64,000 bases of DNA from Gammaproteobacteria bacterium. Lineage in GTDB: Bacteria; Pseudomonadota; Gammaproteobacteria; Methylococcales; Methylomonadaceae. The stretch spans positions 1 through 64,000 of the forward strand of contig JAHJSQ010000025.1 in assembly GCA_018830325.1 (NCBI GenBank), written 5' to 3'. The translations under genes and the position numbers were made by a program. Of the stretch, positions 8,392-17,620 are shown piece by piece (the first letter of the stretch is position 1; every line of letters starts with the position of its first letter). Below the pieces are notes generated by a model, which was given only the letters and a program-made list of their open reading frames with translations, was not told the origin of the DNA and did no database searches.

Positions 8392-10830
8392 TTAAACACC
8401 GGGAACGAAAAAGAACGGGCTGCCCTCGTGGCCGGCATGTTGAAGCGGCGCGTATTGAGGTGCTTGAGTAAAGCCCACACGGGATGCCGAAGTTCGAACT
8501 TGTTTCGATACTGAACGGAAAATATCATAATCTTCGACTAAACCCCGATTGCTTTGTAGCGCATCGATAAAGGCTCGGGCAAATATTGAATGCTCACCGT
8601 CTCCTTCGTCGAGAACCGGAGCGACGCCTCCTGATGTCAAGACGGTTCGTGCTTTCCGTGTTGCCATGAATTTCAGCCATTTTTCACGTTTATTTTCGGG
8701 CATGCCGTCCGGTAGTCTAGCGATCGCCGTTCCGGTCATCGCGCCCGAGTAGCAAGAATCGGCTACAACTAGGATGTGTCGTGCGGCGATGATGTTTAGA
8801 TAGCGGGTGATATCGTCGCTGGAAATCCAGTTTGCGGTATTGTCGATTTCGGCATCTGTAGGTAGCCAGTAAGCCGCCAGGCTGGTTTTGTCTCGTTCTC
8901 CGTGACCCGCATAATAAATCAATAAGTTATCATTTTCTTTCAAAGAATTGCGAATAGTATTCAGCGCCGTCATGATCTGGTGACGATTGGCATTTTGCAG
9001 CAACGTGGTTTTGAAGCCATAGCGTTGGCGCAAAATCGACTCGACCGCTTTGGCATCGTTGATCGCGGTTTTCAGTGTCGGTAGCTCCGTATAATCGTTA
9101 TTGCCGATGATGAGCGCATGATAACGCCCGAAGTCTACATCATAAAATCGGCCGGGTTTTCTAGGTGTCGTTGGTCGGCTGTCTATGCTTGAAGTGGCGA
9201 TTTCTTCTTGGGTTACGATGTTGAAATTCAGACTGGTTCTTTTGTCTTTTTTATCGATGGCGACGATTTTGATAGGTGTCGTCGCTTCTGTGGCAGTGAT
9301 ATTTATCTTAAAGAAACCCTGCGTATCGATGTTTTCAGGTTTATCATTGACCACTAATGTTTTAAGCCCTGCAGGCGCCTCGACTTTGCCGGTGATGGTT
9401 CTTGATGGGGCTATCGATCTTAACAATAAACTCGGAACGCCTCGAGTCAATACCATCGGCGGATCGATAATTTGAATTGTTGGAGCGGCAGAGGCTAACT
9501 GTATCAATTGACCGCTTTCCAATTTTGTTACGACTTTGCGTTGTTCGTTAATTCGGTTTTTTAAGGTATTGATTTCCTGTGCAACCGTTTGCAACGATTG
9601 TTTTTGCCGGTCCAAATTAGCCCTGATTTCCTTCGCTCTTAGTTGTTCTCTCGGCGAATCGCTTTGTTCGGCCGATGATGAGCCCACAGCTTCTAAGGAT
9701 CGTTTGATTTCATTAGAGATCCTTATGTAATAACTTTCTTTTTCTTGAAGTAAGGTTTCGTTTTTTTGCAGTTCGCTACGAGCATTAGCGAGTGTTTTGG
9801 CGGATTGGTCGTCGATGATCGGTTTTTGCGGAGCGCTAGCGACGATTTTTTGTTCCTGGACTAAGGCGGCTTGAGTTCTATGCTTGATGGATTTCTGTTT
9901 GGTTTCCAGGGAGCGTTCTAATTTTGAAATTTGAGTTTGTCGCGCTTCGAATTCGGTTTGATCGGCTTTTAATTCCTGTTCCAGCGCTTTCAGTAGCGAT
10001 TCGTTACGGGTGGATTTGTTTTTTTCCTGTTCGAGCTGTTGTTTTTTTTGCTCTAAGTTTCTTTGTATCGAGCGTAGATTGTCTTGCTGTTGTCTGAGTT
10101 GGCGTTGTGTGTCGGCTAGTTGGCTTCGTAATTGATCCGCCTCGAATTTACGTCGAGCGGCATCTTGCCGTAAAGCTTCCAATTCTTGTTCATGAGCGCT
10201 GGAAAACTGTGCCTCGACAACCGAAGCAAATTGCAAGTCGGTGTTTTCTAAGCCTGATGCCTTACGATACCAATTTAATGCAGTAGTCAGGTCTTTTTCA
10301 ACGCCGAGACCTTTTTCATATAAATAACCGAGATTAATTTGCGCTCTCGAATGACCTGTTTCGGCGGCTTTTCGGTACCATTCGGCGGCTAGCCGAGGAT
10401 CCGCTTGCGCGCCTAGTCCTTTTTCGTAGATTTCGCCGACGTTGATTTGCGCTTCGGGATCACCCTGTTGTGCAAGCGGTAGCCATATTTTTAAAGCGCT
10501 GGCTAAATTAGCTCGATCATAAGCGACATATTCGCCTCCGCGAATTTCGCATTCACCCGCAGTCGTTTTGATAGCGCGTCTTGCTGTTAAGTAGGTCATT
10601 TGCGTGCCGAGCTTTCTGACTTGTCCGGGTAGCAGGCAATCGACGACGAATAGCTTGTCGGTGTCTTGAGGTTTAAAGCCTTCTAAAGCTTTGAGGCCTT
10701 CTGGGCTGGTTGGGTCGGTTGTCTGGCAGCCGAGGGATAATATCAATGATGTCAATATCGCAACAAACAGAGTATTTTTGGTGCTGATCTGTTTATACTG
10801 TGTCGGTAGTTTTGGAATGTTGCCTGACAT
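8392..10830 (-). CDS. Caspase-family lipoprotein with Sel1 repeats and coiled coil
   Basis: 812 residues. The N-terminus carries a hydrophobic stretch ending SLGC, a lipobox. Residues about 115-195 hold two Sel1-like repeats (AQINVGEIYEKGLG and AQINLGYLYEKGLG). Residues about 205-450 are Gln/Glu/Lys/Arg-rich coiled coil. A beta-rich linker leads to a caspase-like domain (about 565-805) that starts HALIIGNNDY and has the catalytic His in YYAGHG (about 641) and Cys in DSCYSG (about 692), so a cysteine protease of the C14 family is expected. It lies between the TssJ-type gene (49 bases upstream) and the hydrolase gene (24 bases downstream). Bacterial caspase-like proteins serve in signalling or cell-death roles; the role of this one is not known. 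Confidence 0.85.
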   Translation of the reverse strand: MSGNIPKLPTQYKQISTKNTLFVAILTSLILSLGCQTTDPTSPEGLKALEGFKPQDTDKLFVVDCLLPGQVRKLGTQMTYLTARRAIKTTAGECEIRGGEYVAYDRANLASALKIWLPLAQQGDPEAQINVGEIYEKGLGAQADPRLAAEWYRKAAETGHSRAQINLGYLYEKGLGVEKDLTTALNWYRKASGLENTDLQFASVVEAQFSSAHEQELEALRQDAARRKFEADQLRSQLADTQRQLRQQQDNLRSIQRNLEQKKQQLEQEKNKSTRNESLLKALEQELKADQTEFEARQTQISKLERSLETKQKSIKHRTQAALVQEQKIVASAPQKPIIDDQSAKTLANARSELQKNETLLQEKESYYIRISNEIKRSLEAVGSSSAEQSDSPREQLRAKEIRANLDRQKQSLQTVAQEINTLKNRINEQRKVVTKLESGQLIQLASAAPTIQIIDPPMVLTRGVPSLLLRSIAPSRTITGKVEAPAGLKTLVVNDKPENIDTQGFFKINITATEATTPIKIVAIDKKDKRTSLNFNIVTQEEIATSSIDSRPTTPRKPGRFYDVDFGRYHALIIGNNDYTELPTLKTAINDAKAVESILRQRYGFKTTLLQNANRHQIMTALNTIRNSLKENDNLLIYYAGHGERDKTSLAAYWLPTDAEIDNTANWISSDDITRYLNIIAARHILVVADSCYSGAMTGTAIARLPDGMPENKREKWLKFMATRKARTVLTSGGVAPVLDEGDGEHSIFARAFIDALQSNRGLVEDYDIFRSVSKQVRTSASRVGFTQAPQYAPLQHAGHEGSPFFFVPGV

Positions 10831-10879
10831 GTTTTCCGCCTTTGTTAAACAAAGTGATGAATGGTTCTATTGATTGCTT

Positions 10880-11401
10880 TTAATCGGCATTTTTTGTATT
10901 CAGTGTCACAGTATATTGATCGAAATTAATACTAACTTTATTAGTTTGATTGGGGAAGATCTTCACCGATGCTTTCCATTGTGCGGTATCGAGGTTGCGA
11001 AATGCCGCGAAGATAGCCAAATAACGAGCTTCAGGTTTGCTTTCTAAGCTTAAATTCCGGTTTGTATCAGGTTGAAGTTCCAGTTCCTTGCGAAAAATAA
11101 TGTCTTGGCCCAACAGTGCTACGTCATTGTCGTAAATGGCGAAAAAATCGCTTGTATTGAATTTATCGATTGCCTCGAATTGGTATATTCTAACGACCAA
11201 TGGCGATGCGCGGCCTTCAATATCGGGATTTAGAAGTTTGCCGGCTTTTAGTTTTAGCTCGAGTATCGTGGGGTCCGGTGTCGGTGCAATTACCTCCTCC
11301 TTGGTAGAGCATGCCGTAGTGTTGAGTAGTAACGCGCTTAATAATAAGATTCGCCATTGCGTGTTTAGGCGTGAGAGATCAATTCTATTGCTTTTATTCA
11401 T
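10880..11401 (-). CDS. tssJ: TssJ-type (SciN/VasD) lipoprotein without other T6SS genes
   Basis: 173 residues. The signal segment ends in LNTTAC, a lipobox. The body matches the type VI secretion lipoprotein TssJ: NPDIEGRASPLVVRIYQ, then FNTSDFFAIYDND, LGQDIIFRKELELQPD and the strand PEARYLAIFAAFRNLDTAQW. In T6SS, TssJ sits in the outer membrane and holds TssM. No tssM, tssL, tssK, tssB/C, hcp or vgrG gene occurs anywhere in the window. I chose the ATG at 11401 because it directly precedes the signal peptide; an upstream ATG at 11443 adds 14 residues. It leads the set tssJ, caspase gene, hydrolase gene and may have been taken over as a partner of the caspase protein. Confidence 0.82.
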   Translation of the reverse strand: MNKSNRIDLSRLNTQWRILLLSALLLNTTACSTKEEVIAPTPDPTILELKLKAGKLLNPDIEGRASPLVVRIYQFEAIDKFNTSDFFAIYDNDVALLGQDIIFRKELELQPDTNRNLSLESKPEARYLAIFAAFRNLDTAQWKASVKIFPNQTNKVSINFDQYTVTLNTKNAD

Positions 11402-11710
11402 GATTTTGTATTGATTATTCAAGCCTAGGTAGGCGCCATGCACTGATTAATTTTGAAGTCTAGCTGCAATTTTATAATTCGGTCAACTTTCGAGTTATTC
11501 ATGAAGCGGTTCCGAGTTTTCGTAGTGTTCCCGGTGTTATATTTGTTTCATCTCAATTTTCGGCATTGGCACTAAGAGTAATGTCGGAATTTTTTACAGT
11601 TATCTAGCCAAACAAGTGGTGTGATCATTATAAGTAATAGGAAAATAATGGATATTATTTTATGGCTTTAAAATTGCTTTTCTTAATGTTATGCAAAACG
11701 AGAAACTGAC
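11402..11710. promoter_or_regulatory. Divergent intergenic region between the tssJ set and the lytic transglycosylase
   Basis: 309 bases separate the two divergent starts. The right part is AT-rich and holds the sigma-54-type site at 11663-11678. No clear sigma-70 promoter for the leftward genes was found by eye. There is no gene and no member of the repeat families, which is unusual for gaps of this size here. Confidence 0.5.
11663..11678 (+). promoter_or_regulatory. Sigma-54 (-24/-12) type promoter
   Basis: TGGCTTTAAAATTGCT fits the sigma-54 consensus TGGCAC-N5-TTGCW with the exact GG-N10-GC spacing and only the AC changed to TT. Transcription would begin near 11690, about 20 bases before the ATG at 11711. 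An enhancer-binding protein would be needed; PrsR, encoded at 17.6 kb, is one candidate but no direct link is shown. Confidence 0.55.
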
Positions 11711-12550
11711 ATGAGTTGGCTATTAAGGCTATTTGCCGTAATTCTATTTTTTTCCTCGCCGTTATTTGCAGCCGAAGTTGCGGACGATCATCCTAGCGGA
11801 ATTCGTAAAATGGCGATGGTTTACGAACACGGCCGCGGCGTGAAAAAAAATTATCGGAAAGCTTACGAATTGTATTGTAAGGCGGCATTAATGTCTGATG
11901 TCGAATCGGCTTACCATTTGGGTTTTATTTATTTCAATGGCCGAGGGGTGTCGAGAAATTTATCGATAGCGCTTTATTGGTTCAGGTTGGCGGCAAAAGC
12001 AGGAGATCCCTATGCCAGGCGCATGGTGATCAAATTTAAAGATATTAAACCGACGAAGGATTCCCGCTGTCGCCGCCCTGAGCCAGAATTAACGATAACG
12101 GCCGAGCAGCATGCAAATCCCAATCGCCAAATTGTCAAATCGTGGGTCGAAAAAATTGCTCCTAATTACGGTATCGATCCTGAGCTGGTTATGGCGGTTA
12201 TTCAGGCCGAATCTGCCTTTAATCCTGGCGCGTTATCGAACAAAAATGCTCAAGGCTTGATGCAATTGATTCCGGCAACCGCCGAGAGATTCGGTGTCAA
12301 AGATACTTTTAATCCTATTCAGAACATCAAGGGCGGTACGGCTTATCTTCATTGGCTGATGCGCCATTTCAACGGCAATGTGGAATGGGTATTGGCGGCT
12401 TATAATGCGGGAGAGGGTGCCGTCGAACGCTATAAAGGTGTGCCTCCTTATCGAGAAACGCAAAATTACGTTAAAACGATACTTAAGAAATATCCTAATA
12501 AAACACATCCTATTCCGGGTGAGAATCCGCAACAAATGGATGCTTCATGA
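11711..12550 (+). CDS. Lytic transglycosylase with N-terminal Sel1 repeats
   Basis: 279 residues, exported: the signal peptide ends PLFAAE near residue 21. Residues about 27-110 form two Sel1-like repeats (MAMVYEHGRGVKKNYRKAYE and HLGFIYFNGRGVSRNLSIAL). Residues about 140-255 are an SLT domain with the catalytic Glu in IQAESAFNP, the NKNAQGLMQLIPATA motif and the LAAYNAGEGAVERY motif. It would cleave the glycan strands of peptidoglycan, producing 1,6-anhydro ends. It is divergent from the tssJ/caspase/hydrolase set and shares the Sel1 repeat type with the caspase protein, which suggests but does not prove a common role. A sigma-54-type promoter precedes it. Confidence 0.9.
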   Translation: MSWLLRLFAVILFFSSPLFAAEVADDHPSGIRKMAMVYEHGRGVKKNYRKAYELYCKAALMSDVESAYHLGFIYFNGRGVSRNLSIALYWFRLAAKAGDPYARRMVIKFKDIKPTKDSRCRRPEPELTITAEQHANPNRQIVKSWVEKIAPNYGIDPELVMAVIQAESAFNPGALSNKNAQGLMQLIPATAERFGVKDTFNPIQNIKGGTAYLHWLMRHFNGNVEWVLAAYNAGEGAVERYKGVPPYRETQNYVKTILKKYPNKTHPIPGENPQQMDAS

Positions 12551-12597
12551 AATTTTTCATGTAATTTATTTTCACTATTCCCTTTTGATTCGCTGTT

Positions 12598-12691
12598 TCC
12601 CAAGCTCTGCTTGGGAAACGATTCCGCAAGCTCCGCTTGCCGTCACGGGAAGCAGAGCTTCTGGGGCTGCCTTCCCAAGCCGAGCTTGGGA
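12598..12691. repeat. Hairpin repeat family H, cluster 1
   Basis: Successive palindromes: CCCAAGCTCTGCTTGGG, then GCAAGCTCCGCTTGC, then TTCCCAAGCCGAGCTTGGGAA. Each would fold into a short hairpin in RNA or single-stranded DNA. The unit resembles repeat D in plan but has a different stem sequence. It lies 47 bases after the transglycosylase stop and could also act as a transcript end. Confidence 0.65.
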
Positions 12692-12723
12692 AGGAGCGAA
12701 CCCGGTCAACGCCGCGCACTTTC

Positions 12724-12777
12724 ATGAACTTCACTGGAATCCGCGGATTTTCATCCGTCCCGTGGCGCAATCATTCT
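12724..12777. repeat. Repeat I, copy 1
   Basis: 54 bp matching 13578-13631 with few differences. Both contain TTTTCATCCGTC, CGTGGCGCAATCATTCT and a preceding AGCTTCACTTGAATC-like segment (AACTTCACTGGAATC in this copy). The two direct copies are 854 bp apart. Confidence 0.65.
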
Positions 12778-12782
12778 ATGCT

Positions 12783-12831
12783 GTTACCCAAGCTCCAGCT
12801 TGGGTAACCTATTCAGGAAGCTCTAGCTTCC
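12783..12831. repeat. Hairpin repeat family H, cluster 2
   Basis: GTTACCCAAGCTC and CAGCTTGGGTAAC form a near-perfect palindrome at 12783-12808, followed by GGAAGCTCTAGCTTCC. It has the same design as cluster 1, with variable outer bases. Confidence 0.65.
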
Positions 12832-13577
12832 CGATAATCAAGAAAGATTGAACGAGCGAGTCGGGGTTGATTGCGGGTTGTGTCGGTCTCAGGAAGCTCT
12901 TGCCCTGAGCCCTTCGGCTGCGGTCAGGAGAGCCTTGTCGAAGGGGGTGCTTCCGGGGGGCTTTCCCAGGCTGGAGCTCTCGCCGTTATACACAAGTATA
13001 AATATACCTAATTGCACAAAACGTAGCGACCGAGCGCTAGGTCATCCGAAAAAGCTATTGGTGTTTGAGCGTTAGCGGCTTCGATAGTCGCGACGTAGGC
13101 GTCTCTCCCACAGCGCTTGTAACCCTTTGTGGGAGCGATCCCCTGATCGCGATTTCGAGGCCGAGAGCGTTAAGCGACAATAAATGGTATCGAGGCCTCA
13201 TTGGCTAAGATTGCAAAAGGGTAATTCATGACTTATGTATAACGATGAGAGCTGGAGCTTGGGAAAGAGCGTAATGTGGGTTGGCCGTTTTTAGCTTGAA
13301 GCGCATGGCTTACGAACCCCGTCCTGCTAGGGATATGCTGGTCTTTGGGCTTTAGCTGAAGAAACTTGCTAATCAGGACTTTTAATGTGATTTACTCTTG
13401 TAGGTATTGGCACAGGGGGCTGTCGATAATTCTAGACAGAGAATTTAACATGAAGATCATGAAGAATAAGAGGTAATACCTTATGAGATTCATAGTTAAT
13501 CTGCTGAATTTAGGATAATCCAAAAATTATACAGTTTCCTTCTCGGCGAGCATCCGCCGGTCTCGTTCCGTCCTTCC

Positions 13578-13631
13578 ACGAGCTTCACTTGAATCTGCAG
13601 CTTTTCATCCGTCTCGTGGCGCAATCATTCT
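13578..13631. repeat. Repeat I, copy 2
   Basis: Second direct copy of the 54-bp segment at 12724-12777, ending CGTGGCGCAATCATTCT. It lies about 110 bases upstream of the thioesterase gene. Confidence 0.65.
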
Positions 13632-13739
13632 TGAAACCGGTTAAAATAAGCCGTTTGTTAGCCTTTCATTCGAATTGGAATACGAATCGATAAGATTTGT
13701 TTGGTCGAAAAGGCGTTATAAAACCACTCCGGAAAACAT

Positions 13740-14249
13740 GTGAATCAATCGAAAAAACAACAAGAGAAAACATTGCAGATGGCTGTTTTGATGACGCCGG
13801 ATATGGCCAATTTTTCTGGTGTCGTGCATGGCGGTTCGTTATTAAAACTGCTCGATCAGGCCGCTTATGCTTGTGCGGCACGGTATAGTAAGAACTATGT
13901 TGTAACGGCATCGTTAGATCAAGTTTTTTTTAAGGAAAAAATTCAGGTTGGCGAGCTGGTGACTTTATCCGCACATGTCAATTATGTCGGGCGGTCTTCA
14001 ATGGAAATCGGTATCAAAGTGGTTGCCGAGAATTTGCGCACGCAAGAAAAAAGACACACCAATTCGTCTTATTTTACGATGGTGGCGGTCGACGAGAATG
14101 GCAAACCGGTGCCTGTTCCGCCATTGACCATAGACAGCGAATTGGAACAGAAACTATACGATGCCGCGTTGATGCGCAAAAAAATGCGCCAGGAAATCAT
14201 GGAAAAACATATGGCACTACATGTCGACTTACCAAAGGACGATCTTTAA
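13740..14249 (+). CDS. Acyl-CoA thioesterase, hotdog fold (YciA-like)
   Basis: 169 residues. The hotdog signature is visible: MANFSGVVHGGSLLKLLDQA near the long helix, then YVVTASLDQVFFKEKIQVGE, VNYVGRSSMEIGIKV and a strand ending SYFTMVAVDENGKP. Such cytoplasmic enzymes hydrolyse acyl-CoA to free acid and CoA; the chain length preferred here is not visible. The start is GTG at 13740 with GGAAAAC upstream. It ends three bases before parC and is probably cotranscribed with it, though no functional link is known. Confidence 0.9.
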   Translation: MNQSKKQQEKTLQMAVLMTPDMANFSGVVHGGSLLKLLDQAAYACAARYSKNYVVTASLDQVFFKEKIQVGELVTLSAHVNYVGRSSMEIGIKVVAENLRTQEKRHTNSSYFTMVAVDENGKPVPVPPLTIDSELEQKLYDAALMRKKMRQEIMEKHMALHVDLPKDDL

Positions 14250-14252
14250 TTT

Positions 14253-16484
14253 ATGGGTATTCAGGAAAACTTCGAACAACTTCCGTTAAAGGAATTTACC
14301 GAAAAGGCATATCTCGATTATTCGATGTATGTGATTTTGGACCGCGCCTTACCGCATATTGGAGATGGTCTCAAGCCGGTGCAGCGGCGCATTGTTTATG
14401 CAATGTCGGAGCTGGGACTGACTGCGGCGGCAAAATATAAAAAATCGGCACGTACGGTAGGTGACGTGCTCGGAAAATATCATCCGCATGGCGACTCGGC
14501 CTGTTATGAAGCGATGGTGTTGATGGCTCAGGATTTTTCCTATCGTTATCCGTTGATCGACGGTCAGGGGAACTGGGGGTCGCCGGACGATCCGAAATCG
14601 TTTGCCGCGATGCGCTATACCGAATCGCGTTTGACGCCTTACGCGCAAACCTTGCTAAGCGAATTGGGGCAGGGGACCGTCGATTGGACCGACAACTTCG
14701 ACGGTACGATGAAGGAACCGATATTGTTGCCGGCGCGGTTACCGAATGTATTGTTGAACGGCACGATGGGTATCGCGGTAGGCATGGCGACCGATATTCC
14801 GCCGCATAATCTTAGAGAAGTAGCTGCGGCATGTGTGCAATTGCTCGATGATCCCGATACGCCGTTGGAAAGATTGTTCGACCATATCAAGGGTCCTGAT
14901 TATCCAACTCACGCCGAGATCATTACACCCGTCGAAGAGTTACGAAAGATGTATGCATCCGGCAACGGTTCGGTCAAAATGCGTGCTCGTTATGAACTGG
15001 AAGACGGTAATATCGTTATTACCGCCCTGCCGCATCAAGTGTCAGGAGCCAAATTACTCGAACAAATCGCGGCGCAAATGAATGCAAAAAAATTGCCGAT
15101 GATCGATGATTTGCGCGACGAATCCGACCATGAAAATCCGACGCGTTTGGTCGTGATGCCGAAATCCAAACGCATCGATGTCGAAGCGGTGATGTCACAT
15201 TTGTTCGCGACGACAGATTTGGAGAAAAATTTTCGCGTAAATTTAAATATGATCGGCTTAGACGGTCGGCCGCAAGTCAAAAATCTTAGAACGATATTGA
15301 CCGAATGGCTGATCTTCCGAACCGAAACGGTTAGACGCAGGTTGCAATACCGGTTAGACAAGGTCTTGGCTCGTTTGCATATCCTAGAGGGATTATTGAT
15401 CGCTTATCTCAATATCGACGAAGTCATTGCGATTATTCGGTACGAGGATAAGCCGAAACCGGTGTTGATGGAGCGCTTCGGTATCAGTGATCTTCAGGCC
15501 GAAGCGATCTTGGAATTGAAACTGCGGCATTTGGCTAAATTGGAGGAAATGAAAATTAAAGGCGAGCAAGCAGAGCTCGAAAAAGAGCGGCAAGCCTTGG
15601 AAAAAACCTTGGGTTCGAAAGCTTTGCTGAACCGTTTGATCAAAAAAGAAATTCAAGTCGATGCCGAAAAGTTCGGTGACGAGCGGCGTTCGCCGATTAT
15701 TGAGAGAGGTTCGGCAAAGGCGCTCGACAGCACCGAATTAATCGCGAATGAGCCGGTCACGGTGATATTGTCGCAAAAAGGCTGGATTCGTGCCGCGAAA
15801 GGTCATGACATCGATGTTGATGGCTTGAATTATCGTTCCGGAGACGGCTTTCTGCATGCGGTCAAGACCCGCACGACTCAGCCTGTTTATGTATTGGATT
15901 CGACCGGACGCGTTTATGCAACCGCAAGTCATGATTTACCTTCGGCGCGCAGTCAAGGCGAACCGCTGACCGGTCGATTCAATCCGCCTGCAGGCTCGTT
16001 ATTTATTGGTTTGTTGGCTGGTAACCCGGATGATTGGTATGTGCTGGCCGGATCTACCGGTTACGGCTTCAGGGTGCAATTGAAGGATTTATTCAGCAAG
16101 AATAAAGCCGGTAAAACGGTTGTTACCTTACCGGTGGGCGCGAAGGCGTTGTTGCCGGTTCGAGTGCATCGCGATAGCGATTTGCTGGCGATTGCGACGC
16201 TACAGGGCAGGTTATTGATTTTTCCGGTCAATGAGTTGCCGGCTTTGACGCGGGGTAAAGGCAATAAACTGATTCAAATTCCGCCGAGCGACTTGGCCGA
16301 CGGTAGTGATGCGGTCATGGCATTGGCCGTGATTTCCGAGCAAAGCGAATTGAAGCTCATTTCCGGAAAACGTACGCTGACGCTCAAAGCAGCCGATATC
16401 GGGCATTACAGCGGAGCCCGAGCGAAGCGGGGCTTACATTTACCGCGCGGCTTTCAAAAAGTCGACGGCTTTGTAGTCGAGTAG
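14253..16484 (+). CDS. parC: DNA topoisomerase IV subunit A
   Basis: 743 residues, close to the usual gammaproteobacterial ParC length. It breaks and rejoins DNA with ParE to decatenate daughter chromosomes. The catalytic Tyr is in the segment [14 protein letters not shown] (near residue 120); [19 protein letters not shown] (about 74-92) is the quinolone-resistance-determining region, with Ser at DSA. The coiled-coil region and GyrI/ParC-type C-terminal blades follow. It is called ParC rather than GyrA because of the short C-terminal domain and the lack of a GyrA box. No parE gene is in the window. Confidence 0.95.
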   Translation: MGIQENFEQLPLKEFTEKAYLDYSMYVILDRALPHIGDGLKPVQRRIVYAMSELGLTAAAKYKKSARTVGDVLGKYHPHGDSACYEAMVLMAQDFSYRYPLIDGQGNWGSPDDPKSFAAMRYTESRLTPYAQTLLSELGQGTVDWTDNFDGTMKEPILLPARLPNVLLNGTMGIAVGMATDIPPHNLREVAAACVQLLDDPDTPLERLFDHIKGPDYPTHAEIITPVEELRKMYASGNGSVKMRARYELEDGNIVITALPHQVSGAKLLEQIAAQMNAKKLPMIDDLRDESDHENPTRLVVMPKSKRIDVEAVMSHLFATTDLEKNFRVNLNMIGLDGRPQVKNLRTILTEWLIFRTETVRRRLQYRLDKVLARLHILEGLLIAYLNIDEVIAIIRYEDKPKPVLMERFGISDLQAEAILELKLRHLAKLEEMKIKGEQAELEKERQALEKTLGSKALLNRLIKKEIQVDAEKFGDERRSPIIERGSAKALDSTELIANEPVTVILSQKGWIRAAKGHDIDVDGLNYRSGDGFLHAVKTRTTQPVYVLDSTGRVYATASHDLPSARSQGEPLTGRFNPPAGSLFIGLLAGNPDDWYVLAGSTGYGFRVQLKDLFSKNKAGKTVVTLPVGAKALLPVRVHRDSDLLAIATLQGRLLIFPVNELPALTRGKGNKLIQIPPSDLADGSDAVMALAVISEQSELKLISGKRTLTLKAADIGHYSGARAKRGLHLPRGFQKVDGFVVE

Positions 16485-16520
16485 TTATTTCTCGCGCGAA
16501 GGCGCAGGGTTTCATTCATA

Positions 16521-16606
16521 GTTACCATCCCTCCAGCGTGGGAATTTATACCGATCGTGACTCGACAGCCAAGATATGGGTTCCCACGGAGGACCATGGG
16601 AACCAG
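16521..16606. repeat. Palindromic repeat C, copy 1
   Basis: About 85 bp related to 49249-49335 and 21635-21720. The shared plan is CTCCAGCGTGGGAAT, then ATACCGATCGTGACTCG, then TATGGGTTCCCACGG and GGACCATGGGAACCAGAA. It sits in the 183-bp gap between the convergent parC and folD genes. Confidence 0.65.
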
Positions 16607-16667
16607 AAAGCCGCGGTAACGAACTATCATCTCCGCGCCTCAGCGCCCCAGCGCGAGATTGAAAGAT

Positions 16668-17519
16668 TTAGCTATGCGCCTGTTCGGCGGCGATGACGGT
16701 ATTGGCGACCAGCATCGTGATCGTCATCGGACCGACGCCTCCCGGTACCGGTGTGATGTAACCGGCGACTTCTTTGACGCCTTCGAAATCGACATCGCCG
16801 ACTAATTTTCCGTCCTCGAGTCGGTTGATGCCGACATCGATGACTGCCGCGCCGGGTTTGACCATGTCGGCGGTAATCAAATTAGGTTTGCCGGTTGCGA
16901 CGACCAGTATGTCGGCCAATGAAGTGAATTGCTTCAGATCACGAGTTTTCGAGGTGCAAATACTGACCGTCGCATTTTTTTGCAACAGCATCAGCGCCAT
17001 CGGTTTGCCGACGATGTTGCTGCGCCCAACGATGACGGCATTTTGACCTTCGATCGGGATGTCGCAATATTCAAGCAAACATTGAACTCCATAGGGTGTG
17101 CAGGGCGGGAATATCGTATTGCCGGCCATTAATGCGCCGAGGTTATACAAATGAAAGCCATCCACGTCCTTATCGGCATTGATGGTTTCGAGAACTTTGT
17201 TGACGTCGATATGATCGGGGAGGGGCAGTTGTACCAATATGCCGTGGATCGAAGAGTTATCATTAAGGCGTTCGATAGCCGATAGCAATAACGTTTCGCT
17301 GATATCTTCGGGCAGGTCGATCAATTCGGAATAAATGCCGACTTCGTGACAGGCTTTGATTTTATTGCGCACATAGACTTGTGAGGCAGGATTGTCGCCG
17401 ACAATGATGACAGCCAGGCCCGGAAGGACGCCTTTTTCTTTGAGTTGAGCTACGCGTTGTTTCCATTTTTTGCGGACGTCCAATGCGACCGCTTTACCAT
17501 CGATGATTGTTGCACTCAT
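16668..17519 (-). CDS. folD: Bifunctional methylenetetrahydrofolate dehydrogenase/cyclohydrolase
   Basis: 283 residues. It interconverts 5,10-methylene-, methenyl- and 10-formyltetrahydrofolate using NADP, supplying one-carbon units for purines and, in one-carbon-using bacteria, taking part in formaldehyde and formate assimilation. Visible motifs are YVRNKIKAC with the catalytic Lys (about 50-58), the substrate segment VQLPLPDHI (about 97-105), the cofactor loop [15 protein letters not shown] (about 163-177) and the C-terminal [15 protein letters not shown]. It is convergent with parC and followed by the PrsK/PrsR pair. Confidence 0.97.
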   Translation of the reverse strand: MSATIIDGKAVALDVRKKWKQRVAQLKEKGVLPGLAVIIVGDNPASQVYVRNKIKACHEVGIYSELIDLPEDISETLLLSAIERLNDNSSIHGILVQLPLPDHIDVNKVLETINADKDVDGFHLYNLGALMAGNTIFPPCTPYGVQCLLEYCDIPIEGQNAVIVGRSNIVGKPMALMLLQKNATVSICTSKTRDLKQFTSLADILVVATGKPNLITADMVKPGAAVIDVGINRLEDGKLVGDVDFEGVKEVAGYITPVPGGVGPMTITMLVANTVIAAEQAHS

Positions 17520-17620
17520 GATTTAATTGTTTATGTTGTAAAAATTATCGGCAAGCATAAGGAAGAACGTGCAAGAACGCAAACGCTCCTCTGCCGGTGG
17601 GTCATCGTCTTTCAATGCGA

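Larger units (their letters stand above)
12551..13739. other. Gene-free 1.2-kb region packed with hairpin repeats
   Basis: No gene could be supported. The region holds hairpins of the type CCCAAGCTCTGCTTGGG (12598-12691 and 12783-12831), a TTCGGC/CAGGAGAGCC repeat near 12905-12945, a REP-like GGGAGCGATCCCCTGATCGC unit near 13131-13170 and a repeated 54-bp segment at both ends (12724-12777 and 13578-13631). The rest (13200-13560) shows nothing recognisable. Frames in it are repeat translations. Confidence 0.55.
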
